Assembly: GCA_014879855.1 (NCBI GenBank)
Contig: JACSRH010000412.1
Location: 1 to 5,062 of the forward strand
Reading direction: 5' to 3'
Length of the DNA: 5,062 bases
DNA from: Caldilineaceae bacterium
GTDB lineage: Bacteria > Chloroflexota > Anaerolineae > Caldilineales > Caldilineaceae
Part shown: in pieces, positions 1 through 5,062 of the stretch
How positions within the stretch are numbered: the first letter of the stretch is position 1
Layout of the letters: the number at the start of each line of letters is the position of its first letter
The notes under the pieces: model-generated
The model's database searches: none
What the model saw: only the letters and a program-made list of their open reading frames with translations
Told to the model about the DNA's origin: nothing
Program-made: the position numbers and the translations under genes

Positions 1-532
1 TCCATGTCACGCCGTCGGGCGACGTGGCCAGGCCAAAGCTATTGGATGTCAGATCCCACCCCCGGTACCACATCTTGTACTCGCCGGCATCCGAAATGAC
101 AATGCTCTGATGGATACCGACGCCGTCCCAGTCGCCCATGACGGTGCGGCTGTTTGATCCGTCGATGATCGTCTCGTACTGGTCGATGGCACGGCTCCAG
201 CCGCCGGCCTCATAGCCGCCTTCGAGCGCGACCGGCTTGTCCACCGTCAGGTTCTCGACGTAGACGCCCTGCGCGACGCGCAGGGTATCGCCGGCCGCGG
301 CTCGGTTTTCCAGGGCGTAGCCGATGCGTTTGCAGGGCATGTCGGGGGTGCCACAGATATCCGTGTCCTGCCCGGATGCGCTGTCTACATGGATGACGTC
401 GCTCTGGGCGTGGGCGGCTGGCGCACGCTGTAGGACGTGGGGCAACGCACACAGCAGAAACAGTGACGCGATCACTATGAACGCGAAACGATTGAGACGA
501 TGAATCGACGTTGATCGAATTTTGGGGTGCAT
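1..532 (-). CDS. Secreted beta-helix / beta-propeller-like protein, N-terminal part (cut by window edge)
   Basis: The frame is open from ATG at 532 to the left edge: 177 codons with no stop, and the C-terminus is missing. A Shine-Dalgarno AGAGAGGA lies 4 bases before the ATG, which supports this start. Residues 1-18 are basic, 19-34 are hydrophobic, and APAAHA-QS gives a likely signal peptidase I site after Ala42. C28 follows Leu, so there is no lipobox. Residues 46-125 resemble the opening of secreted right-handed beta-helix (pectate-lyase-like) proteins: IHVDSASGQD, a Cys60/Cys67 pair, then AGDTLRVAQGVYVENLTV and ALEGGY with ETIIDG. From about residue 131 the style changes to VMGDWDG, EYKMWYRGW and FGLATSPDGVTW, which resembles GH43/GH32-type five-bladed propeller repeats. 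It is probably extracellular and may act on or bind carbohydrate, but the substrate is unknown. Its existence as a gene is well supported; the function is tentative. Confidence 0.85.
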   Translation of the reverse strand, partial: MHPKIRSTSIHRLNRFAFIVIASLFLLCALPHVLQRAPAAHAQSDVIHVDSASGQDTDICGTPDMPCKRIGYALENRAAAGDTLRVAQGVYVENLTVDKPVALEGGYEAGGWSRAIDQYETIIDGSNSRTVMGDWDGVGIHQSIVISDAGEYKMWYRGWDLTSNSFGLATSPDGVTW

Positions 533-583
533 AAGTTCCTCTCTGACTTGTGGCTCTTCGGGAGATCAGGAGGATGACATAGA

Positions 584-641
584 ATCTTCCTGGAAGATCG
601 GCATTCTCAGGCCGTCGTGCTCGAAAATCTTCCAGGAAGAT
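584..641. repeat. Pair of 15-bp palindromes, possible operator pair or mRNA hairpin
   Basis: ATCTTCCTGGAAGAT (584-598) and ATCTTCCAGGAAGAT (627-641) are exact reverse complements of each other. Each is also a perfect 7+1+7 dyad. The centres at 591 and 634 are 43 bp apart, close to four helical turns, so dimers bound to both would face the same side of the DNA. In RNA the two copies could instead pair as a 15-bp stem with a 28-nt loop. They lie after the stop of the SH3 gene and before the start of the beta-helix gene. They could be an operator pair, a weak terminator or processing hairpin, or a dispersed genomic repeat. Confidence 0.85.
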
Positions 642-667
642 GGCTTGCATTTCCCGAGATCCCGCAG

Positions 668-695
668 AGTGTAAATTGTTTAGAACACATTGAAA
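668..695 (-). promoter_or_regulatory. Weak candidate promoter for the beta-helix/propeller gene
   Basis: On the minus strand TTTCAA (695-690) and TACACT (673-668) are separated by 16 bp in the only AT-rich stretch of this gap. TACACT matches four of six -10 consensus bases and the -35 is poor. If real, transcription would start near 661, and both palindromes at 584-641 would lie in the transcribed leader. No better sigma70-like pair was seen in 533-711. Confidence 0.2.
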
Positions 696-711
696 TCAGA
701 TGTTTCGTCAC

Positions 712-3042
712 TCACTCAAGCGCAAAGAGCGCACTCAGCTGGGCGATGTCTTGATCTAGCTCGATTGGTTCCCCGTGGGCGTTCACCGTTTCAATAAGCG
801 CTGCATTGTTTTCTTTCCACTGGTCGAGGTCGCTGACCACATCGTCCAGCCCAAGGTAGCGATCAAAGATCATATCGCCAAGCGTAAAAGTCAGGGAGCG
901 ATCAAAGCTGGGCAGGCCATACGCTTGCCTGCCTTCATCGTAGAGTTCACCGGTCTCGGGATCTTGGAAGTAGATGTTTTTCACGGCGGTCAAGCCCGGA
1001 AAATGAATGATGGTGAAGTAGATTGTGTCGCCGGCTTGGCGCACGATGAGACGTTCCTGATGGCTCCATTGCGAATTCTTGGAAAGAGCAAATCCCGCTT
1101 CCTGTTCACCATTTGCGAGACGCGTCTGATAGTCGTCGCCTTCTCGGGATGAAAAGGCAATGTTGAAGACATATTTCTGATTGGGCTGCGGCGGCCAGAA
1201 CTGGGGATAGCTGACAAAGGAATCTTCTATCCACGCATCAAAAAGCCCCTGCTTAGAGATGCCGGCCGGCCGTTTGTTGAAGACAATCCTCCGGGCAACA
1301 GGATTCATCAGTTCGTCAAGAGCACCCTTTGGATTCTCCACTGGATTCTTGATCTGGTTGAAGAGGTTGACCGTGACCGTGTCCTCTGAATTGGTCATGG
1401 AATCCTGCTGCACAAAGTACCCCAGTTCGATGTCTTGCTGGGTAACCGTTGCTTGATCAACAGAATCGGCAAGAGTATGCGTGGGGTCACTTGATGGCGG
1501 CGCCGCCGGTCCGGCCATAGGCATCAATACAGCTTCAATGTCGCCAAATTGTGCCGTGTACAGCCCCAATTCCTCACTAAACAGAACCTTGTCACCATGC
1601 TCTTCCGCCTGCTCCAACAACGCAGGCTCGTATAGCTCACGCATCTTTGTTTCCAGATCGCGGTCATCCAGCTCCTCAGCTTCAGCATTACCCGGATTGC
1701 CGGTCCCATCACTGCTCGCCTCTGCACCTTCTGCGGCATACGCAACCCAAGCGCCTGTCTCAGAATCGAGCCGATAAAGCGGCTCATCTAGCTTGATTTT
1801 CCCCGCTTCGACGAAATGCAGAAATTGCTCGCTCGCGCGGTTGCTGGTGTGATACAGTACATTGCCGTCCGCATCGAAAAAGACCATCTGGTGATAAAGC
1901 CGCTTGCCTTCAACGTTGGTATACTCTCCGTGTACGACGCGCGGATCGATTGCGTTTACGGTTTTCAGCAACCGATCCTCGATCTCCGGCTTCGCCCAGT
2001 CGGTATCTAAATTTGCCTCAAGCTCTGCGCGTTGATCATCCGTAATAGCGCCTTCCGGCGGGTCTGGATCAAAAAACTGAGCATACTCTGTCCCGCCTAC
2101 GAAGAGCGCAATCCAACCCGTTTCTCCATCACCCAGTTCGATTTCCGCCCACAGATCAGAATAACTGTTGGCGACGTTAATTTTGCGGGTAGAGAGCACG
2201 ATGTACTCTGTGCCTTGCGTTGCTTGTGCCACGACGGCGTTGGCGGTTCCTGTGCCGGCACGGATGTTCATATTCTGATGAGGAATGGCCCGTTTGGGCA
2301 GTTTGCCAATCTTCTTTTCGTCTGCCGTGAGCATCTCGTTTTCTGCTAACTCTCTGGTGATCTGCGCATTTTCAATGTTCATGCCCTCGACGCGTTGAAC
2401 GACCCAGCCTTCGCCTTCAATGTTCAGCCAAGTAATGCCGTTTACCGTTTTCGTTGCCGTCGCGATGTGCGCGCCTTTCGAAAGGATTTCGCCATTTCGA
2501 GAGGAAAGATCTGTCGGATCATCAAAGAGATGCTGGCGCGACTCAAAAATGGCCACCTGCCGCAGTGCTGAACTTTCCCCTGGGATCGCTTGTTTGAGTA
2601 AGGCGAGTGAAGCTTCACTCGCTGCGGATGGCGCGTTTAGCAACGCGCGGTTGATGTACCCGTCTTGAAGGTTGCCGGCGACGTCCAGATAGGCAACATT
2701 CACATACTTGCTCTCTCCAAACTCTTCAATCACGCCGACGGCAACTCCTTTGCCCAGCGTCGCCTTTTTTGCGCCAAGTAAGCTTGGTTGCTCCATGATC
2801 TGTGAGAAAGCCGTTGTCGTTTCCTGGAAGAAAATCACGTCATCGGCTTGAGTCTCTGCTGCTTTCGTCTCTGCAGGTGAGGAAGCCCTCTCCGCGGTCG
2901 GTGTCGGTGTTGGAGATGCGGCCAACGCTGTAACAGGGCCGGTGACGCACGCAATGAGAAATGCAAGTATGAGGAGGACCGCTACAAATTTTGGTGCTGC
3001 AGCGGCTTGGAAAATGACATTGTGGAGGTGTGGGGTGCGCAT
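712..3042 (-). CDS. Exported multi-SH3-domain protein, possible lipoprotein, with novel C-terminal region
   Basis: 776 residues from ATG 3042 to TGA 712. AGAGAGGA precedes the ATG by 7 bases and supports the start. Residues 18-41 are a hydrophobic signal segment. LIAC at 29-32 matches the lipobox, so lipid attachment at Cys32 is possible; the alternative is ordinary cleavage after ALA (39-41). A stalk rich in Pro, Thr and Ala follows (43-66). The clearest domain is a bacterial SH3 (SH3b) at about 255-317, with MNIRAGTGTANAVVAQ, then WAEIELGDGETGWIALF. Residues 68-136 and 161-221 look like two more divergent SH3-like barrels (GYINRALL; WLNIEGEGWVVQ). Residues 370-436 form a mixed strand region, 450-485 an acidic helical linker, and 530-776 an unrecognised, probably globular domain. 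No catalytic motif or further membrane segment is visible. SH3b modules commonly bind cell-wall peptides, so a surface-binding or scaffold role is inferred. The gene diverges from the regulator at 3385. Confidence 0.93.
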   Translation of the reverse strand: MRTPHLHNVIFQAAAAPKFVAVLLILAFLIACVTGPVTALAASPTPTPTAERASSPAETKAAETQADDVIFFQETTTAFSQIMEQPSLLGAKKATLGKGVAVGVIEEFGESKYVNVAYLDVAGNLQDGYINRALLNAPSAASEASLALLKQAIPGESSALRQVAIFESRQHLFDDPTDLSSRNGEILSKGAHIATATKTVNGITWLNIEGEGWVVQRVEGMNIENAQITRELAENEMLTADEKKIGKLPKRAIPHQNMNIRAGTGTANAVVAQATQGTEYIVLSTRKINVANSYSDLWAEIELGDGETGWIALFVGGTEYAQFFDPDPPEGAITDDQRAELEANLDTDWAKPEIEDRLLKTVNAIDPRVVHGEYTNVEGKRLYHQMVFFDADGNVLYHTSNRASEQFLHFVEAGKIKLDEPLYRLDSETGAWVAYAAEGAEASSDGTGNPGNAEAEELDDRDLETKMRELYEPALLEQAEEHGDKVLFSEELGLYTAQFGDIEAVLMPMAGPAAPPSSDPTHTLADSVDQATVTQQDIELGYFVQQDSMTNSEDTVTVNLFNQIKNPVENPKGALDELMNPVARRIVFNKRPAGISKQGLFDAWIEDSFVSYPQFWPPQPNQKYVFNIAFSSREGDDYQTRLANGEQEAGFALSKNSQWSHQERLIVRQAGDTIYFTIIHFPGLTAVKNIYFQDPETGELYDEGRQAYGLPSFDRSLTFTLGDMIFDRYLGLDDVVSDLDQWKENNAALIETVNAHGEPIELDQDIAQLSALFALE

Positions 3043-3053
3043 GATGAAATCCT

Positions 3054-3068
3054 CTCTTGATTGAAGAG
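3054..3068 (-). promoter_or_regulatory. Small hairpin overlapping the SH3 gene's ribosome binding site
   Basis: On the minus-strand transcript CTCTT-CAATC-AAGAG forms a 5-bp stem with a 5-nt loop. Its 3' arm overlaps the 5' part of the Shine-Dalgarno AGAGAGGA (3057-3050), so it could slightly mask translation initiation. Five-bp stems arise readily by chance, so this is a weak call. Confidence 0.2.
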
Positions 3069-3078
3069 GCGCTTTTCA

Positions 3079-3109
3079 ATATTAGGGGAAAGGTCGCTCA
3101 TCTTGCGAA
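3079..3109 (-). promoter_or_regulatory. Candidate promoter for the SH3 protein gene
   Basis: TAATAT (3084-3079, minus strand) is a fair -10 box and would start transcription near 3072, giving a leader of about 30 nt with the Shine-Dalgarno well placed. The best -35 is TTCGCA (3109-3104) at a long 19-bp spacing. The promoter may therefore need an activator, or the true one may lie elsewhere. Confidence 0.3.
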
Positions 3110-3217
3110 GGAGACTTTCTCTGACGCCGATCGTAGGTGTAAACCGTTCGCATTGGAGAACGCTCCTCCTCACAACCCGCAATTCACCCCTAACATGAAG
3201 TGCACCTCTTGGGGGGA

Positions 3218-3232
3218 GGCGGCTCCGCCGCC
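3218..3232. repeat. GC-rich palindrome abutting the regulator promoter
   Basis: GGCGGC-TCC-GCCGCC is a perfect 6+3+6 inverted repeat ending two bases before the -35 box TTGACA (3235). This placement suits an operator or activator site. There is no U-tract on either side, so a terminator is less likely. The dyad is certain; its function is inferred from position. Confidence 0.5.
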
Positions 3233-3234
3233 AA

Positions 3235-3263
3235 TTGACAACTACAGAACTCTGGCTTAGACT
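3235..3263 (+). promoter_or_regulatory. Sigma70-type promoter for the regulator gene
   Basis: TTGACA (3235-3240) is a perfect -35 box. It is followed after exactly 17 bp by TAGACT (3258-3263), which matches four of six -10 bases. The predicted start is near 3270, giving a leader of about 115 nt before the ATG at 3385. Confidence 0.7.
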
Positions 3264-3350
3264 GACGGGATGAACAGATCGCGACTGCTATGAACCCACC
3301 GGCAAATGGGAACTGTTCCTTCCTTTGTACCACGCGCGTCAACAGGCTTT

Positions 3351-3367
3351 ATTGAATTTTTTTCAAT
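3351..3367. repeat. AT-rich palindrome in the regulator leader
   Basis: ATTGAATTTTTTTCAAT is a 6+5+6 inverted repeat with an all-T centre. It lies 17 bases before the ATG at 3385 and just before the Shine-Dalgarno GAGG (3372-3375). It could be an autoregulatory operator inside the transcribed region, or an mRNA hairpin influencing translation. A terminator is unlikely because the T run is the loop, not the tail. Confidence 0.5.
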
Positions 3368-3384
3368 CCACGAGGCAAGCCCCC

Positions 3385-4530
3385 ATGATAAACCTGAACT
3401 TTGGCGATTACGACATCCCACACGTCGGCGTGCTCTACCGGCTCAACCGTGAGAAACGCCGCGTCAAGGGCGCCGATGTCGTCAACTTCGTGAAGCAGGC
3501 GCATCCCCACGCCAACGCGTCTGGTTTGACCGCGTTCGAGCACGCCATCCCCACCAATGGCGCATCCAACGGCCATGCCGGCAAACATGAGCCGGCACCA
3601 GCCCGCGCCAAGCGCAGCCGCTACTTCGATACGTACATCCAGGCGCTGCAACAGCCCGATCTCGGCGGGGCGCGTGTCAACCCGCCGCTCGGCGACGACG
3701 AGGCCGAAGCGTTGCAATCGATCTACATGCACAACCATCGGGCTGCGCAGATCCATGAGCAGGAGCTAGAACTGGCGGCGCTGGACTACGGCAACATAAG
3801 AGGCGCACATGTGACGCCGGCATTCCAGCGAATGGTGGATCGGCTGGCTGAGGAATCGAGACCGGCCTGCATTATGGACAATCTCTGGTTTGTGCATGCC
3901 ATGAACGGGCCGATGCTCAATCTCTTTGGCATCGACCCGGCCAGGCATCTTGGTCGATGGGAGGCCTGGCACAGTTTGGCCGCCAAGTTTCTGGTCCATT
4001 CGCCGCTGTTCAAGGTCCACATCAGCATGAACTTGAACTATCCGCCGGCGGTCGATTTTTTCTTTAAGGAGATCAGTCGCCATCTCTTTGCCGTGCAGAC
4101 GCGCGCACTGTTAGCGGAGTTGCATCGGTTGTCGGCGGAAAATGGGATCACCCTCTTCGATCGTTGGTGGGAGCAGACCGTGACTTTTCAACTGCCCTGG
4201 GCGTTCGAGGATATGCGGCGGGAGATTCGCTACTGGGGTGGGCTGCCGCATGAGGAACGGACGGCGGAGAACTACACGATCATTCGCGCATGGGCGGACG
4301 CTCGCCACGATTTCACAGTGGAATCGCTCTGCGGCCGGCCCATGCACTACTGGCTCAGCATTTGGGACACGCCGCCCAATGGCGAAACGCCCGGCATCTC
4401 CATCACCGAATTGGACGGCTATGCCGACAATCGACAGATCTACTTTGCCGCCGACTACGATGTCGATCACAATTTCCACGTCAACACCTGGCCGGATGTT
4501 TGGGCCTATCTTGAGGGTCTAGATGTTTGA
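3385..4530 (+). CDS. Putative XRE-type transcription regulator with MmyB-like ligand-binding domain
   Basis: 381 residues from ATG 3385 to TGA 4528-4530. GAGG at 3372-3375 sits 9 bases before the ATG. An upstream in-frame TTG at 3325 lacks a good Shine-Dalgarno and would add 20 residues of low quality. Residues 13-54 read like a degenerate XRE helix-turn-helix: VGVLYRLNREKRR, then ADVVNFVKQA, then GLTAFEHA with Glu52 near the usual family position. A flexible basic linker rich in Ala, Gly, Asn and His follows (56-79). Residues 80-114 (YFDTYIQALQ; LGDDEAEALQSIY) resemble the later helices of such domains. Residues 144-381 resemble the MmyB-like ligand-binding domain (PAS-like): RPACIMDNLWFVHAMN with Asn174, LNLFGIDP, a Trp-rich helical middle (W261, W262, W272), and the end YFAADYDVDHNFHVNTW. 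It is probably a cytoplasmic DNA-binding sensor; the ligand is unknown. It lies divergent to the SH3 gene. The family call is moderate; that it is a gene is near certain. Confidence 0.88.
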   Translation: MINLNFGDYDIPHVGVLYRLNREKRRVKGADVVNFVKQAHPHANASGLTAFEHAIPTNGASNGHAGKHEPAPARAKRSRYFDTYIQALQQPDLGGARVNPPLGDDEAEALQSIYMHNHRAAQIHEQELELAALDYGNIRGAHVTPAFQRMVDRLAEESRPACIMDNLWFVHAMNGPMLNLFGIDPARHLGRWEAWHSLAAKFLVHSPLFKVHISMNLNYPPAVDFFFKEISRHLFAVQTRALLAELHRLSAENGITLFDRWWEQTVTFQLPWAFEDMRREIRYWGGLPHEERTAENYTIIRAWADARHDFTVESLCGRPMHYWLSIWDTPPNGETPGISITELDGYADNRQIYFAADYDVDHNFHVNTWPDVWAYLEGLDV

Positions 4531-4537
4531 GACAAGA

Positions 4538-4567
4538 AGATGAGGGAAACGGTCCAGCAACTCATCT
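4538..4567 (+). terminator. Weak hairpin after the regulator gene
   Basis: AGATGAG (4538-4544) and CTCATCT (4561-4567) form a 7-bp stem with a 16-nt loop, starting 8 bases after the stop codon. No clear U-tract follows, so an intrinsic terminator is doubtful. It lies between the convergent regulator gene and transposase remnant. Confidence 0.25.
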
Positions 4568-4615
4568 CTCTTCAATAGTTCTCTGATGTAAATTTTTGGT
4601 AGTGCGGTGAGATTA

Positions 4616-5062
4616 TCACACACCGCTGGCTGGGTAGACAGGGTTGAGGGCAAGGTCTCTGACTGAAAGAATGCGATGGGCCAATCCCAGAGCCATGGCC
4701 GACGTCCGTTGTTGGTGCTTTTTTTGCCCATGGGTTCTGCCAACTCCTGCCGGAGAGAAGAATGCGACCGGCGCCAGTTGTAGACGGTGAGGCTCCACCA
4801 GCCCAAGGCGACTTTGGTGTCGGCCCGGCGTGCGAAAGCCAGCCACCTGCGCACCTGGTGGGCATTCATGCGACGCGCCGTGCCGTTGCGTGTTTCTGAT
4901 ACTCTAAAAGCGCGTCACTTGATGGCCGAATTGTTGGGTGTTGTGTAGCCCAGGGTGTCGAGCGCTTGATTGACACGCTTTTGGGAGCCATGCGTGTAGC
5001 GCACTTCGATGTCACGACACGCCTGCCTTCTCTATGTTTGATGATCTGGGCATGGGCCAGAC
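4616..5062 (-). pseudogene. Insertion-sequence DDE-type transposase remnant, C-terminal part (cut by window edge)
   Basis: Three minus-strand frames join into one transposase-like protein. Frame one (5060-5016) gives LAHAQIIKHREGRRVV. A one-base loss near 5013 moves to frame two, DIEVRYTHGSQKRVNQALDT. That frame meets TGA at 4915-4917, then continues with ETRNGTARRMNAHQVRRWLA and WWSLTVYNWRRSHSSLR. At a seven-base A run (T run at 4719-4725 on the plus strand) a third frame takes over: KHQQRTSAMALGLAHRIL and LSVRDLALNPVYPASGV, ending at TGA 4616-4618 followed by TAA. The E-x-x-N-G-T segment probably carries the catalytic Glu of the DDE triad, and the YNW...H.SLR block is typical of transposase C-termini. 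It resembles IS1-like or related elements, but the family is not settled. The N-terminus and far end lie outside the window. The element is inactive unless the breaks are sequencing errors or recoding sites. Confidence 0.75.

Larger units (their letters stand above)
3043..3384. other. Divergent intergenic control region between SH3 protein and regulator
   Basis: This 342-bp stretch separates the leftward SH3 gene from the rightward regulator. It contains the leftward ribosome binding site (3050-3057), a weak leftward -10 (3079-3084), a GC palindrome (3218-3232), a strong rightward promoter (3235-3263), an AT palindrome (3351-3367) and the rightward ribosome binding site (3372-3375). The segment 3110-3215 shows only small hairpins, such as GGAG-AACG-CTCC at 3155-3166. 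I see no gene of ordinary length, no tRNA and no direct-repeat array here. Confidence 0.7.

Noticed and set aside
210..650. Minus-strand open frame of 146 codons overlapping the beta-helix gene
   Set aside because: It is highly Arg- and Pro-rich with no domain sense and overlaps the well-supported signal-peptide gene in another frame. It would also begin inside a palindrome.
775..1152. Plus-strand open frame of 125 codons, and several others antisense within 775-2668
   Set aside because: They lie opposite the SH3 protein gene, lack ribosome binding sites and show no recognisable domains.
2819..2832. TTTCCTGGAAGA inside the SH3 gene as a third copy of the 15-bp palindrome
   Set aside because: It matches only part of the motif and is explained by the coding sequence for Phe-Phe-Gln-Glu.
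532..3060. Similar leaders (AGAGAGGA, then ATG, then ACCCCA) before the two minus-strand genes
   Set aside because: The match is short and mostly the Shine-Dalgarno itself, so it does not show duplication or shared control.
3057..3260. Plus-strand open frame of 67 codons in the intergenic region
   Set aside because: It starts with TTG without a Shine-Dalgarno, runs across the GC palindrome and the -35 box, and ends inside the -10 box.
3325..3384. Upstream TTG start for the regulator
   Set aside because: It has no well-placed Shine-Dalgarno and would put the AT palindrome in coding sequence. ATG 3385 has GAGG at good spacing.
4519..4615. Continuation of the main transposase frame to 4519
   Set aside because: After the A run this frame loses transposase similarity, while the neighbouring frame resumes it and stops at 4616-4618. 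The tail to 4519 is read-through of unrelated sequence.
4598..4620. GGTAGTGCGGTGAG as a terminal inverted repeat of the insertion sequence
   Set aside because: Its place right after the transposase end is suggestive, but the other end is outside the window and no target duplication can be tested.

Overview
The window is bacterial and holds two complete protein genes, one gene cut by the left edge, and a decayed transposase cut by the right edge. The style of the proteins suggests a Chloroflexota (Anaerolineae/Caldilinea-like) genome. The pointers are a secreted protein opening with a parallel beta-helix entry, an SH3b-type exported protein with a Pro-Thr stalk, and an XRE-type regulator with what looks like an MmyB-like ligand domain. 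This placement is inferred from family resemblance only; there is no rRNA or tRNA to confirm it.

Layout. Positions 1-532 (minus) carry the first 177 codons of a secreted protein. It has a signal peptide and a beta-helix-like module that switches abruptly to a glycosidase-like beta-propeller motif. Positions 533-711 are non-coding and hold two 15-bp palindromes whose centres are 43 bp apart. Positions 712-3042 (minus) encode a 776-residue exported protein, possibly a lipoprotein, with about three SH3-like modules and an unrecognised C-terminal half. Positions 3043-3384 form a divergent control region. It has a near-consensus promoter firing rightward, a GC-rich palindrome touching the -35 box, and an AT-rich palindrome just before the ribosome binding site. 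Positions 3385-4530 (plus) encode a 381-residue putative transcription regulator. Positions 4616-5062 (minus) are an insertion-sequence transposase remnant with at least two frame breaks and one internal stop.

How the parts may work together. The regulator and the SH3 protein are divergently transcribed from one 342-bp region containing dyad sequences. The regulator may therefore control itself and its exported neighbour, but the sequence alone does not show this. The beta-helix/propeller gene lies downstream of the SH3 gene on the same strand. The 179-bp gap and the palindromes suggest it has its own control rather than simple co-transcription. The most unusual items are the paired palindromes (584-641), the regulator with an apparent linker inside its DNA-binding domain, and the SH3 protein's unassigned C-terminal region. 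None of these is demonstrably a new system.
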